45,301 nt of DNA from the NCBI RefSeq assembly GCF_943193135.1, contig NZ_CALPCZ010000020.1, forward strand, positions 1 through 45,301, read 5' to 3'. Origin of the DNA: Odoribacter lunatus. Lineage in GTDB: Bacteria > Bacteroidota > Bacteroidia > Bacteroidales > Marinifilaceae. Positions 26,107-37,300 of this stretch are shown in pieces. A program made the position numbers and the translations under genes. The stretch's first letter is position 1. The number at the start of each line of letters is the position of its first letter. The notes beneath the pieces are model-generated. The model saw only the letters and a list, made by a program, of their open reading frames with translations, did no database searches and was not told where the DNA came from.

Positions 26107-28391
26107 CCGATGGCAAGATTCAGCACCAGTCCGTCTTTGAATCCGTAGTTCCGGATATTGAAATAGCCTTTTTTTCCTGTGTCGTAGGGGGCGTGCAGAG
26201 CGACTCCCAGGTCGGCGCGGATGACGATGTAGGTGATGTCGTAGCGCAGTCCCGTGCCTGTTCCGAGGGCTATTTCTTTCCACAGTCCCTTTAACCGGAA
26301 TTCTCCTCCCGGCCGTTCGGCTTCTTTGCGGAGAAGCCATACGTTGCCCGCGTCCGCAAAGAGCGCGCCGTAGATGCGTCCGGCTATTTTGAAGCGGTAG
26401 CCAATGTTCGCCTCCAGTTTTATGTCCCCCGTCTGGTCGAGGTAGGCGGTCACGCTTTCCGTGCGGGGATGGAAACTCCCCGGTCCGATGGAGCGGATAC
26501 GGAATGCCCGGATGCTGTTGGCTCCCCCGATGTAGAATTGTTCGCTGTACGGCATGACCTTCGTGTTGCCGTACGCGTAGCCGATGCCTCCCATGAAGCG
26601 CAGAGCTATGAGGGAGTTGTCGGATGTCTTGCGGTAGCCGACGATTTCGCTGGTCAGTTTGAGGAATTGCGAGTAAACGTTGCCGAACAGTTTTTTGCCG
26701 CTCTCCCTTTTTCCTGCGAGGTACTGGATGCCGGAGAGAATGTTACCCGCCTGTGTGAGGGAGGTCTGCCAGTAGAAGCGGTCGGGATTCCGGTAGGTCG
26801 CCGCCCGGTCGAAAGTGTAGGTGTATGTCATGGAGGGTATGAGCTGGTCCCGGAAACTCAGGGCGATGGCGGGGTTGTTGTTCAGCGTGGAGTCGAATTC
26901 ATGGGAGGTTTTCAGCAGGTGCGTGTACGTGAGTTTGAAGGGGATGAGGGTGTGGTTGTTCCGCCGGGAGGTGTGGAAGTCGTACGCCACGTTTCCCCAG
27001 AATGACACCATGCGGAAGTAGCTGTGCCGGTTGAGGAAGTCGGTGCCTATCTGAAAGGTGCTGCGCTCCTGCCTGTCCGGGTTGGTTTTCATGAAGCGGG
27101 GCGCGAGCCGGGGAACGGTGAGGTTGAGGTTCAGCCCCAGTTCGTAGGAATTGACGAGCCCTTTGTCCTGTATGTTATCCGCCCCTCCTATCTGCCATTC
27201 GTAGGCGCCCGTGAGTTTGAGGGCGAATGTTTCTGCCCGGCGGAACATGTTGCGGTTGCTCAGGCTTAAGGTCAATCCGGGTCCCAGGAGGCTGTTGGAT
27301 TTGGAGGAGAGGTCCACTTCTATCTCGGTTTCCACGGGCGGGGCGTACACGGCGTCTATTTTGACGTCGAGGGCGCGGGAGGTGACGGTGTCGGCGGGCG
27401 CGACGGTGAGGTTGGCGTATTTGAATACGCCCAGCTGCACCAGGCTGGTCTGGGTACGGTTCTGCCGCCATGCGGAGTAGAGCTGCCCAGGGCGCATCTG
27501 TATGGCCCGGACGACGAATCTGTTTTTCAGTGTTTCGGGCGGGATGTAGTCGAGCCGTATTCCGTCGAGGCGTACGGTGTCGCGTTTGCCTTCGCCGGCG
27601 GAACCGGAGAAGGAGATGCCCACGTTCCGTATCCGGCAGGGATGGAAGGCGATTTCCGGAACGCCCTGTTTGAGGACAATGCGCAGGTCGATTTTTCCTC
27701 TTTGCCGGGTCGTGTCGGCCAGAAATTCGATGTAATCGGGCTGGAAGTAGTAGTAGCCCGTGTTGCGCAGCCACTGCGTGATGCGCTGGCGTTCCTGTTC
27801 CAGGAGGTTTACGTCGTACTGGCTGCCTTTCGTCAGAAGCGTGTTAGGCATGATGCGGTCTACATGGGTCGCAAGGGTGTCGGGCCATTCCCACAGGGCG
27901 ACGGAGTCGAGACGCCAAGGCTCGGAGAGTTCGATGCGGTAGGAGATTTTCGCTTTCCGGGGATTGCGTTTCCGGGGATGTACGGCGTATTCTTTCCCTA
28001 TGCCGAAGAATCCGTAGTCTTTCAGGTTGTTTTCCACCATTTTCAGCCGCAGTTCGGGCTGTACGTCGGCGATGAGCACCGGTTTTTTGGCCAGCCGGCG
28101 GTAGAGCCACCATTTCAACCCTTTCTCCTTTTTGATGTCCCAGTTGTACACCCACAGCCCGACGGGAAAGGGCGTCCGCCAGTAGGGCGATATAAGGGGG
28201 TTGTTGGGCGGATAGGACAAAGGGGCGGTCACGGCATTTTTCTGCCGGCTTTCAAGCCGGAGTCTCTTCGGGGCGGTTATTTCTATTTTTTTGACACCGG
28301 TGTACAGTGTTTCCCCGTCCGCCAGTTTTTTCGTGGTGGAACAGGATGCGAGGAGCATTCCCAGCAGGAGTATGAGGTAGCTGTTTTTCAC
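26094..28391 (-). CDS. tamL: TamL-type outer-membrane BamA/TamA family lipoprotein
   Basis: A 765-residue protein. The lipoprotein signal is MLLASCSTTKKLADGE with Cys near residue 17. POTRA-like domains cover about residues 35-330. The C-terminal 16-strand barrel (about 370-765) carries the Omp85 signature FYIGGANSIRAFRIRSIGPGSF. In Bacteroidetes, TamL is a lipidated TamA counterpart that works with TamB in outer-membrane assembly or lipid transport. Its ATG overlaps the stop of tamB by 4 bases, so the two are translationally coupled. Confidence 0.92.
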   Translation of the reverse strand: MKNSYLILLLGMLLASCSTTKKLADGETLYTGVKKIEITAPKRLRLESRQKNAVTAPLSYPPNNPLISPYWRTPFPVGLWVYNWDIKKEKGLKWWLYRRLAKKPVLIADVQPELRLKMVENNLKDYGFFGIGKEYAVHPRKRNPRKAKISYRIELSEPWRLDSVALWEWPDTLATHVDRIMPNTLLTKGSQYDVNLLEQERQRITQWLRNTGYYYFQPDYIEFLADTTRQRGKIDLRIVLKQGVPEIAFHPCRIRNVGISFSGSAGEGKRDTVRLDGIRLDYIPPETLKNRFVVRAIQMRPGQLYSAWRQNRTQTSLVQLGVFKYANLTVAPADTVTSRALDVKIDAVYAPPVETEIEVDLSSKSNSLLGPGLTLSLSNRNMFRRAETFALKLTGAYEWQIGGADNIQDKGLVNSYELGLNLNLTVPRLAPRFMKTNPDRQERSTFQIGTDFLNRHSYFRMVSFWGNVAYDFHTSRRNNHTLIPFKLTYTHLLKTSHEFDSTLNNNPAIALSFRDQLIPSMTYTYTFDRAATYRNPDRFYWQTSLTQAGNILSGIQYLAGKRESGKKLFGNVYSQFLKLTSEIVGYRKTSDNSLIALRFMGGIGYAYGNTKVMPYSEQFYIGGANSIRAFRIRSIGPGSFHPRTESVTAYLDQTGDIKLEANIGYRFKIAGRIYGALFADAGNVWLLRKEAERPGGEFRLKGLWKEIALGTGTGLRYDITYIVIRADLGVALHAPYDTGKKGYFNIRNYGFKDGLVLNLAIGYPF

Positions 28392-31300
28392 CGTCTGTGC
28401 TTATTTTTCCTTCTGAATATTTCACCGAGTTTCCGGAAGCTCTTTCTCCATACGATTCCGATTCCGGTCTGCGTCACTTCTCCTTCCAGCACGCTTTCGT
28501 AGTTGGTGTGGCGGAAGGCTTTGAGGAAGAGGTTCCTGTTTTTGCTGAAGAGGTATTCGATGGAGATGTCGTCTATGAGGTTGTCTTCCATGCTGGTGCC
28601 GGGGTCGCTGTCGGAGGAGATGCGCCCTCCCACTTTTACGTTGATTTTGTCGTTGAAGAGCTGTTTGGAGAACTGGTAGGAGTAGTCCGTCCGTTTGGTT
28701 TCCTGTCCGTCGGCGCCTATCTGGTTGTAGGTGTCTATGCCGAAGGTGAGGTTCGTGTTTTTAAGGTATTTGCGGGTCCACTGGTTGAGTTCTTTTTCGA
28801 CGAAGTTGTTGAGGGTGTTTGCGGCATTGGCACCGTTGTTTACGGTTCCGGGGGCGGTGTAGGTGCCGTATATGAGCAGGTTCATCGCCTGTTTCGTGCG
28901 TTCTTCCGCAGAGAATGCCGCCAGCTGGGTTTGTATGGCCTGGTCGCTGGGCGCCGTGAGGTCGAATGTTATCTGCGGCTGCCGCAGGCTTCCTTCGATA
29001 CGTATCAGTACTTCAAAATTGACGATGCGGGTGCTTTTGTTGTCTTCGGTGACATTGACCCGCACGGCGGTGGCGGCGGTGATGTGCAAACCGGGTTCTT
29101 CGAGGTTTCCAGTCCATTCGAGGTTGCTTCCCTCCCGTATGGTGAAGGTCTTCTCTCCCACCACCGGTATGCCGTAACGCACGGTTCCCCCGTTCAGCAC
29201 GTATTTCCCGACGAGGCCGTTGCCGCTTTCGGGGTTCATGGTGTATATGAGGTTTCCGCCGCCCTGTATGGCGACGCGGTTGTTTCCGTCTTCGGAGAGG
29301 TTGATGTTGATGCCGACGTTTTTTTCTATTTCGACGAGCAGTCTCATGGAGAAGCTGCCCGTTTCGATGCGGTTCGTCCACTGGTCTTTGTCGGTGAGGA
29401 GGGTGTCGCCGAAGGAGACGAAGCGCACGATGTCCCGGGTGTTTTCCCTGAGTTCCGGGGCGGAGTTGCGCAGCACGTAGTCGAGCGAAGTGCTGTTCAG
29501 GAGGCCGACGCTGCCCGTGAGCTGAAGCGCGCTGAAAAGTCCCCGGAGCGCGACATCGAGATTAACGTAGGCTTTTCCGTAAACGAGCGAGGTTTCGTTC
29601 TTTTTTACGTTCACCACCTGGAAGTCGTCTGCCCGCAGTTGCAGGTCGCAGGCGGGAGCGTTCAGCGGCAACAGCGAGATGTCGCCGGTAATTTCGAGTC
29701 TTTTTTTGTTGGGTGCGGTCAGCCCGAAGTTTTGCAGCCGGAGGGTGCCCTGCCGCAAGGATATGCGGGTAGAGTCTATGCCATAGCGTGTGCCCAGGAA
29801 TTGCGTTTCGACGGCTGCCTGCCGGAATGCGAGCTGCCCGTCCAAGGCGAGGGAGTCCGGGGTACCGTCCGCTTTTATCTGTCCCTGCAGTTCTCCGTAG
29901 GCTGTAACGGTGTTTGCGGGGATGAAGATGTTCACCAGGTTCAGCGGGACGGACAGGAGGTCCATGTCGAGGGTGTGCCGGGTTTCCCGGCGGTTCAGGC
30001 CGTAGTATTTCAAGTCGAGCGCAAGGTCGCCTATTTCGTTTTGCTCCCACCGGAGACCGGTTATGTTCCATTTCCCCCGGGCCTCCAGTCGTTCGTCGTC
30101 GAGGTCGAGTGCGATACGGGTGTTCAGATAGCCTCCCAGATCGGGAATGAAGGGGATGGAACCGGAGAGTGCCGAGAGGTCTATGCCTTCCATGAGGATG
30201 TCCAGCGGTTCCTGCCGTCCCCCGTTTTTGCCGGATTGCAGGCTGAGCAGTTTCCCTGCGCTCCGGAGTTGCAGGTCGGCTTCAATGCGGCTGGCTGGAG
30301 AGAAACGTATTTCGTTGTCGGTATTGAGTGTCCAGGAGGTGTACCCCAGGACGGGCGCATCGGGTATGAGACGGAGGGTGAGGCTGCTGTCTCCCCGGAT
30401 GATGTCGGCTCCGATGTTTACGCCTGTCTTTTTTTCGCGGTTCTGCTGGTGAAGGAGCACCCGCAGCCTGTCCCCTACTATTTCGCCGGACAGGCCTACC
30501 CGGTACAGGTTTTTCATGGCTCCGCCGTCGCTTACGATTTCCGCCTCGTATTCTATTCCCGTCTCCTGCCGCACATGCAGGGTCAGGGTGTCTATGTCCA
30601 CCGTCCCGATGCGGGGGCGGATGACTTCTACTTGCGCGCGGATTCCCTCTTCCGGGGATGCGCCTATCTGCGCAGCCACGGAGTCGAATACCAGTTTTTT
30701 GGTCCGGAGATATTTTCCCGCGATGTTGTCGGTGCGTCCCGTTACGTCCAGGTGAAAACGGGGCAGTAGGCTCCGCAGGCTGTCCATGTTCAGGTCACGG
30801 TGTCCGAGCTGTTTCCGCAAGGCTGTCAGGAGTGCATCAAATCCGGCGGAAAGGCGGGTGACAAGGGTGTCGCCCCGAAAAGTGATGCGGAAATCGCCGG
30901 AGGTCGCCTCCAGCGTCGTGGCGTTTCTGTCGCTCTGTAAGGCGATTTCCGCATCCCCGAGGTTTCCGGAACCCTGCCGGTTGTCTATCACCAGCCGGTT
31001 GACGTTCGCCTGTAGTGCATAGTATTCGTCGGATATGACTGTCGCCCCGATGTCTGTCCGGAAGGATACGGTCAGTCTTTCCGGAGAGAGATTCAGTTCC
31101 CGGAGGTCGGCTTTTTCAATGTCTCCCGCGATGCGAAAGGTGTATCGGCGGTCTGTCGAGTCCGCCCGGAGTTTGAATCCGAAGAGGAGGGCGGGGTCCC
31201 GGCTTATGAGGTCGGCTTCGACGTGTGCATCCGCCAGTTTCCCCACCAGTTTTATGTCCGAGTAGAGGTGGCGCCTGTATTCCAGTGCCTGTATATCAAC

Positions 31301-32803
31301 TACCCCGTGGGCGTCCGCCTGTGTCCACGACAGTCCCCTGCCCTCTATATCGGCAGTCGCCGTAAGTTTTCCCAGCGAGTCGGCAGGCAGGAAGTCCGCC
31401 AGCGGGAAGGTATCCGCCCGGAGGTGCAGCCTGTATTTTTCTTCGGGCAGACTGTAGCTGCCGGTTGCCCGGACGTATCCGTTTTTCTGACCGATACGCA
31501 GTACGGGCATTATTATTCCCTCATCGGCTTTTACGTCCAGGGCGATATGCATGCGGGGCGGCAGGGTCATTTTTTCCGGCAGCAGTCCTGCTATCCACGG
31601 AGAACGGTCTACCTTCCCCCGCAGGGAAAAGTTGCCTGTCAGGGCTTTCCAGTCCTGCAGGGAGGTCATTTCTCCCTGTCCTTCCAGCCGGAAGGTGCCG
31701 GGCATGCCGAGTGCCAGACGGTCGATTTTAACGTATCCGTCACGGTATTCCGCCGAGGTCGTCAGCTGCACGCTTCCGGTTTTCATCCGTTCCGGCATTT
31801 CCTGCCAGAAGAGGGCGATGTCTTTCATGCCGAGGGAGGCGTCCAGGTCTATTTTCAGGGCTTTTCCGGCAACTGCCTCCAGGCGCACGACGGTGTTCGG
31901 CGTCCGGATGTATCCGCCCGCCAGCTCGCTTTTCTTTTCCCCGATTTCTATGTTCCCCCGCATGGTTTCTATTTCTCCGCCTTCCCTCCTCTTCAGTTGC
32001 AGGTTCTGCAATGCCGCCTGCCATAGGCGTCCCCGGCCATATAGGTCATTCAGGCGGAAGCCTATGCGTGTGAGAAACCAGGAGGTGGATGCCGTCGTTA
32101 TCCGGCATATCCCCCCTGCCACAGCGACGGAATCTGCCCGTACCTGCTGCCGGCCTATATCGACGGCGGCGTTCACGACCTCGCCGTCCCCGATTTCCGC
32201 CGCCAGTTGCGGCAGGGTTTCCGTGCTCATCCGGTAGCGTACGCTGTCCAGCCGGAGGCTTTGTATTTCGACCGACCAGTCGGGCGGGTCGCTGGCGACG
32301 GTGTCAGCCGGTGCTTCCTGTTTCCCCGCGATCCAGAGAACATCCCCTCTTTTCAGGTCGAAGGCGGTAATGCGCACCTGTTTTTTCCCCCAGTCTATTT
32401 CGGGGATTCCGATTTTTAAGGTTTCGATTTTCACCTGCAGACGGGCGTCTACAAGCGTATCTTTCCGGTGGAAGTAGGCTTCCCGCAGAGTGAGGTCGCG
32501 GACGGAGATTTTTTTTCTCCAGACGCCCGACAGACCGATGTCTGCGTCCAGTTGTCCGATGTAGAGCAGTGTGTCGGTGTCGCTCCGCCCTGCAAATACC
32601 TTTTCCAGACGGAGGCGCAGTGGGAATTTCAGCGAAAGGCCGCCGATGTCCGCCTTTACGCCCGTCGCCCGTTCCGCATATTCCACGATTTTCCCTTTTG
32701 CATACCGCTGTACGGCAGGCAGGTAGACGGAGAAGAGCGCGCCGAGAAGAAGCAGGGCTGCCGCCAGGAGTATCCGCAGGAGGTATTTGACGGGTTTTCT
32801 CAT
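28388..32803 (-). CDS. tamB: TamB-like translocation/assembly protein
   Basis: A 1471-residue protein. One N-terminal membrane helix (about residues 7-29) is followed by a very long run of beta-rich AsmA/TamB repeats. The DUF490/TamB C-terminal domain is at about residues 1100-1471 (GNLIYTMNPESGNGLVGKYV, NFEVLIRIEGSLRQP, AAFSAEERTKQAMNLLIYG). TamB spans the periplasm as a hydrophobic groove linking the inner membrane to TamA/TamL. Length is in the usual range for Bacteroidetes. It immediately precedes tamL. Its sequence is G+C-rich. Confidence 0.93.
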   Translation of the reverse strand: MRKPVKYLLRILLAAALLLLGALFSVYLPAVQRYAKGKIVEYAERATGVKADIGGLSLKFPLRLRLEKVFAGRSDTDTLLYIGQLDADIGLSGVWRKKISVRDLTLREAYFHRKDTLVDARLQVKIETLKIGIPEIDWGKKQVRITAFDLKRGDVLWIAGKQEAPADTVASDPPDWSVEIQSLRLDSVRYRMSTETLPQLAAEIGDGEVVNAAVDIGRQQVRADSVAVAGGICRITTASTSWFLTRIGFRLNDLYGRGRLWQAALQNLQLKRREGGEIETMRGNIEIGEKKSELAGGYIRTPNTVVRLEAVAGKALKIDLDASLGMKDIALFWQEMPERMKTGSVQLTTSAEYRDGYVKIDRLALGMPGTFRLEGQGEMTSLQDWKALTGNFSLRGKVDRSPWIAGLLPEKMTLPPRMHIALDVKADEGIIMPVLRIGQKNGYVRATGSYSLPEEKYRLHLRADTFPLADFLPADSLGKLTATADIEGRGLSWTQADAHGVVDIQALEYRRHLYSDIKLVGKLADAHVEADLISRDPALLFGFKLRADSTDRRYTFRIAGDIEKADLRELNLSPERLTVSFRTDIGATVISDEYYALQANVNRLVIDNRQGSGNLGDAEIALQSDRNATTLEATSGDFRITFRGDTLVTRLSAGFDALLTALRKQLGHRDLNMDSLRSLLPRFHLDVTGRTDNIAGKYLRTKKLVFDSVAAQIGASPEEGIRAQVEVIRPRIGTVDIDTLTLHVRQETGIEYEAEIVSDGGAMKNLYRVGLSGEIVGDRLRVLLHQQNREKKTGVNIGADIIRGDSSLTLRLIPDAPVLGYTSWTLNTDNEIRFSPASRIEADLQLRSAGKLLSLQSGKNGGRQEPLDILMEGIDLSALSGSIPFIPDLGGYLNTRIALDLDDERLEARGKWNITGLRWEQNEIGDLALDLKYYGLNRRETRHTLDMDLLSVPLNLVNIFIPANTVTAYGELQGQIKADGTPDSLALDGQLAFRQAAVETQFLGTRYGIDSTRISLRQGTLRLQNFGLTAPNKKRLEITGDISLLPLNAPACDLQLRADDFQVVNVKKNETSLVYGKAYVNLDVALRGLFSALQLTGSVGLLNSTSLDYVLRNSAPELRENTRDIVRFVSFGDTLLTDKDQWTNRIETGSFSMRLLVEIEKNVGININLSEDGNNRVAIQGGGNLIYTMNPESGNGLVGKYVLNGGTVRYGIPVVGEKTFTIREGSNLEWTGNLEEPGLHITAATAVRVNVTEDNKSTRIVNFEVLIRIEGSLRQPQITFDLTAPSDQAIQTQLAAFSAEERTKQAMNLLIYGTYTAPGTVNNGANAANTLNNFVEKELNQWTRKYLKNTNLTFGIDTYNQIGADGQETKRTDYSYQFSKQLFNDKINVKVGGRISSDSDPGTSMEDNLIDDISIEYLFSKNRNLFLKAFRHTNYESVLEGEVTQTGIGIVWRKSFRKLGEIFRRKNKHRR

Positions 32804-32827
32804 GTATGTTTTCCCCTCATAACAGGT

Positions 32828-32858
32828 TTGCCCAACCTACCTGAGGTATGTTGGGCAA
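32828..32858 (-). terminator. Hairpin after the SusD gene
   Basis: 9-bp stem (32828-32836 with 32850-32858) plus 4 more pairs across a 1x1 mismatch, 3-base loop. It is 35 bases beyond the SusD stop and just before tamB, separating the two transcripts. There is no clear T tract. Confidence 0.7.
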
Positions 32859-32892
32859 GATTGACAAAACACGTAGAGCAAGGTTACGTTTT

Positions 32893-34335
32893 TTATTCAG
32901 GCAGGGTTTCCTCCCACCCGATGTTTTGTTCTACTCCGAAGCCGGCATTGATTTCGGAAGCCGGCACGGGATAAAGGAATGCCGCTATATCGAAGTTCTG
33001 ATAGGCTCCGTTCGATACGCTTATCCGTTCTCCTGTACGCCGGGCGTCGTACCATCTGAATCCTTCCTCGAAGAGTTCGCGTCTTCTTTCCTGTGCGATG
33101 AAGGCCAGCAGGGCGTCTTTGTCGGAGGGCAGGTCGGCCTCGGTCAGGTCGGTGTTCCGCTTGGCGGTGAAGAAGAGGTGTTCTTGGGCCGCCGCGATGT
33201 CACCGGTCTGCGCGTAGGCTTCCGCCAGTATGAGGTGCATTTCAGACACCCGGAATACAGGGATGTTGTTCACTGCCTGCGATGTCGGTATTCCGTCGAA
33301 TTTCTTGGGATGCGTGCCGGAGATGAGTTTCAGGCGGATGTCGTTGGCTCCGAAGAGGCGGACAAGGTCACTGGTGACTGCACAACGGTAGCTCCCGTAG
33401 AGGGTGTTCAGGGCGTTGGCGGAGAGGTTGTCGTCTTCGGATTTGGCGATGGTGAAGATGTCTTCATCACTGATAGCCGTGGATGACCACATGTTCAGGT
33501 AACCTTCGTTGGTGACCGGATTGGCGGCCCGCAATGTCAGTGCGGAGTCGGCCGCGAGGATTGCCTGTGCATAGTTGCCCATGTCCAAAGAGACGCGGGC
33601 TTCCACACCGTAGATGGCAGCTTTGTTCATGTAGTACTGGTCGAGGAGTATCAATCCGTCTTCGTTCGTGCCGGCGTTGTAGTTGTCTACATAGGCGTAG
33701 GTCGCTTTGGCTTCCGCGATGTCGGAGAGTATCTGCGCGTATGTTTCTTCTACGGTGGAACGTTTTACAACGTCGAAGGCTTCTATGGGTTCGTCTTTCA
33801 GGACGACGATTCCCAGCTGGCTGTTGGTCTGCGTATTCCGGTAGGGTAAGGCAAATATGTTCACCAGTTTATGGGCTGCCAGTGCTCTTATGGCGCAGCT
33901 CTGCGAGATGTAGGAGTGCAGGCTGGCGATGTCCGTTTCGGAGAGGTAGTGGTTTTCGGTATTTTCCAGCAGTCTGTAAGCTCCCTGAATGGTGCGGGTG
34001 GTTCTGTCCAGCACACGGTAGCCGCCTATCCAGATGTAGTTAAGGTCGCCGTCCGTATCGGAGAAGTTGTAGCGGTTCAGCGAGAGGAAGTGTCCCGTAG
34101 CCGCACTCGCCACGGCGTTGTCGGCGGCGATGTCACCCAGGGCGATTACATTCCTGCCGTAGAAGTAGTAGTGTCCCAGGGCGTAGTAGATACCGTTCAG
34201 TCCGTTCTGGACGTCCTGTACGGTGTTGTAGGCATCTTCGGTCGGTATGTTCTGCTCGGTGCTCAGGTCCATGAAGTCGTTGCATGAGCAAAGCAGCACT
34301 GCCGGCAAGGCGAATAAGTATTTCAGTTTCTTCAT
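32893..34335 (-). CDS. RagB/SusD-family nutrient-uptake lipoprotein
   Basis: A 480-residue outer-membrane surface lipoprotein. The signal ends LPAVLLCSC, then NDFMDLSTEQNIPTEDAYNT, the classic SusD opening. TPR-like helices fill the centre, with a C-terminal SusD motif RRRELFEEGFRWYDARRTG. It would sit as a lid on the SusC channel encoded 55 bases upstream. No glycoside hydrolase, peptidase or lyase is near, so the ligand (glycan, peptide or other) cannot be named. Confidence 0.95.
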   Translation of the reverse strand: MKKLKYLFALPAVLLCSCNDFMDLSTEQNIPTEDAYNTVQDVQNGLNGIYYALGHYYFYGRNVIALGDIAADNAVASAATGHFLSLNRYNFSDTDGDLNYIWIGGYRVLDRTTRTIQGAYRLLENTENHYLSETDIASLHSYISQSCAIRALAAHKLVNIFALPYRNTQTNSQLGIVVLKDEPIEAFDVVKRSTVEETYAQILSDIAEAKATYAYVDNYNAGTNEDGLILLDQYYMNKAAIYGVEARVSLDMGNYAQAILAADSALTLRAANPVTNEGYLNMWSSTAISDEDIFTIAKSEDDNLSANALNTLYGSYRCAVTSDLVRLFGANDIRLKLISGTHPKKFDGIPTSQAVNNIPVFRVSEMHLILAEAYAQTGDIAAAQEHLFFTAKRNTDLTEADLPSDKDALLAFIAQERRRELFEEGFRWYDARRTGERISVSNGAYQNFDIAAFLYPVPASEINAGFGVEQNIGWEETLPE

Positions 34336-34390
34336 AGTGTTCTGTTAATTGATTTGTTTGATATGTTTGCGATGTTCTGTCGGGAGCGGC

Positions 34391-37300
34391 TCAGAATCCC
34401 ACCGAGACGCCGAACATGATGTTCCGGGGTGTCGGGTAGTTCCACCACTGTACTCCGTTGGCACCAATACCCGCAGGGTCGAATCCCCTGAAGTTTTTCG
34501 CACAGAAGGTGTAGAGGTTGTCGGCGGTCATGAATATCCGGGCAGAAGAGAGCCAGGCTCTGGATACGAGGTCTTTGGGCAGGGTGTAGCCTAAGGACAT
34601 GGAACGGATTTTCAGATACCGCCCGTTCATCAGGAAGCGTGTGGAGGCGTTGTTGGCAGCCGAGCCGTTCATGAATACGAAGCGCGGCACGTCGGTTTTG
34701 TCTCCGGGTTTCTGCCACCGGTTGTTGTATACGTAGTTGGTGGTGTTATCGAAGCCGGAACCGCCGACCTGTTCGTCGTAACTCAGGTTGTCTCCGTAGA
34801 TTTTGCCCCCGAAGGAGTAGTTGAGCTGGAATGAGAAGTCGAAGCCTTTGAAGTTCATCCGGCTGATGAAGCTACCCAGAAATTTTGGACTGGCGGCCCC
34901 GACGTAGCGTTTGCCCGCGAGGTTGTAGTTTTTGGTGGTCTCGTTTCCGCTTTCTCCCAGGTACCAGAGCGCTTCTCCGGTTTCCGGGTCTACCCCAGCA
35001 TATTTTTTCATTTTGAAGGTGTATATGTCCCGTCCTTTTTCCACGATGGTGATGGAGCCCTCGATGGGGTTGTCGGTGCTCAGCCTGACGATTTTGTTTT
35101 TGTTGTGGGAGCCTACCCAGGTGAGGTCCCAGTTGAAATCGGACAATTGCAATATTTTGGCGTTCAGGGTGAATTCTATACCCTGGTTTTCGAGTTTGCC
35201 GATGTTTTTCGGCACGGTGAGCAAACCTGTGGTACGGGAAACCGGTACCATGAATACCATGTCTTTGGTGCGGTGGTAGTAGTAGTCTACTTCAAGGGTC
35301 AGCCGGTCAAAGAATGAGATGTCCAGCCCGACGTTGAATTTGTTGGTCTGCTCCCATTTCAGTTTGTTGTTGCCCAGCTGTTCGTGAGCGCTTCCGGGGA
35401 GGCCGTTGTAGTTGTATCCGAACCCGAACAGGTCGCGAGAAGCGTACCATGAGTCGCCTACGTCCTGGTTGCCGGAAGTTCCGTAACTCGTTCGGATGGT
35501 AAGGTTGGTCATCCAGTTTTTGGTCGATTCCATGAATTCTTCTTCTGAAATCCGATAGCGTGCACCCAGCGACCAGAATCCCGCCCAGCGGTCGTCTTTT
35601 CCGAAACGGGAGGAGCCATCCGCCCGGGCGCTCAATGAGAAGTAGTATTTGTTTTTGTAGTCATACTGTCCGTTCATGAAGAAGGAGGCGAGCGCCACCG
35701 CATCTTTGCTGGTAGCCGCGGAGGAAGGCACCGCCGCATTCGCTACCTGGTTTTTGTTCATCAGGGGATAGTTGGAAGCCGCGAGGTAGGAGCTGTTGTC
35801 TTTTGTTTTCTGCGCCTCCTGCCCTATCATGATGTTGAGGTTGTGGTCCCCGAATGATTTGAGGTAGTTCAGGGTGTTCGTGACGCTCAGCAAGGTGCGT
35901 TCGGTGGTTCCCTGTTCTCCCATTCCCCGCATGTCGGCTCCCTGGGGCTGGAGGAAGGACCAGAATCCGAATTCTTTCAGATCATAGTAATCCACGCCGA
36001 CACGGGAGGTGAACATCAGGTCGTCCCTGAAATGGATGGTCAGGTAGGGCGAGAACATGGCCCGGTATTGCCTGCCGGTGCTTTTATCACCGTGGGCACT
36101 GCGCTGCGCTACGGGGTTGTAGCCGTTCAGGGTGTTGAAGTTCCATTCGCCGTTTTCATCTTTTACCGGCAAGAGAGGGGATTGCTGGTAGGCCTGTGTA
36201 ATCGGGTCGGAGAAGTAACCTCCACCCGCTCCCATGTTGGTTTTCGTATAGGAGAGGTTCAATGTCATGCCGTAGTCCACCCATCTGCTCGGTGACTGGG
36301 CGAAGTTGATCCGTCCGGAGTAGCGCTCGAGGTCTTTGCCGATTACGAATGCCTCGTTGTCGAAGTAGTTGAAGGAGATGTAGAATTTAGGCGCCGTTCC
36401 CGTGTTGCCGCCTCCCTGTAAGTCGAGGTTGTATTCCTGAACGAATCCCGTACGGGTCACTTCGTCCAGCCAGTTGGTTTTCGTTTTCCCGTCGTAGTCG
36501 AGATAAGCATAGAGCATGTCTGTCATTCCTTCCTGCGTGTAGGGGAAGTAGCCTCCGAAGAAGTATTCGTTGTAGAGCGCCGTGTTGCCATAGTCTCCGT
36601 ACATGTCGTAATCGTTCAGCATGCCTTCCGTCAGCAATTCGGTATATTTTTTCGCGTTCAGGGGTTTGTAACGGCTGGGGATGGCCGGTTTCATTTCCAT
36701 TCCCCATTTAGCTGTCAGGTTGGCCTGCAGTTTGCCGGCTTTTCCCTTTTTGGTCGTAATGACGATGACCCCGTTGGCGGCGCGGGCTCCATAGATGGAT
36801 GTAGCCGTGGCGTCTTTCAATACGGTCATGGACTCGATGTCCGAGGGGCTCAGGGTGGACAAAGGCGACAGCGACTGGTCTTCCGAGGAGCGCATTCCCA
36901 TGGAAGAGGCGGTGACCGGCACTCCGTCAATGACGTACAAGGGCTGTGTGCCCGAGTTCAAAGAGTTACGTCCGCGGATGAAAATCGTGGCGGGCGACCC
37001 CGGCTGTCCGGAAGCGACGTTCAACTGTACGCCGGGCACCGTTCCTTCCAGCGCTTTGATGGGGTTGGCATCGGTTTTCTGTGCGATGTTTTCCGTCCCG
37101 ACGGTGGTTGCGGCACCGGTAAAGGCTTTCCGGCGGGTGACGCCGTATCCCGTGACGATTACCTCATCGAGGTTCTGCGCATCGTTTTCCAAAGCGACGT
37201 CCAGTGTTCTGCGGTCGCCCACATGTATTGTCTGCGGTCTCATCCCCACAAAGGAGAATACCAGCACGTCCGAATTCCTTACTTCCAGGCTGTATTTTCC

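Noticed and set aside
28397-30769. 790-residue open frame on the plus strand opposite tamB
   Set aside because: It lies wholly antisense to tamB in G+C-rich DNA, has no signal or domain logic, and tamB shows clear family structure.
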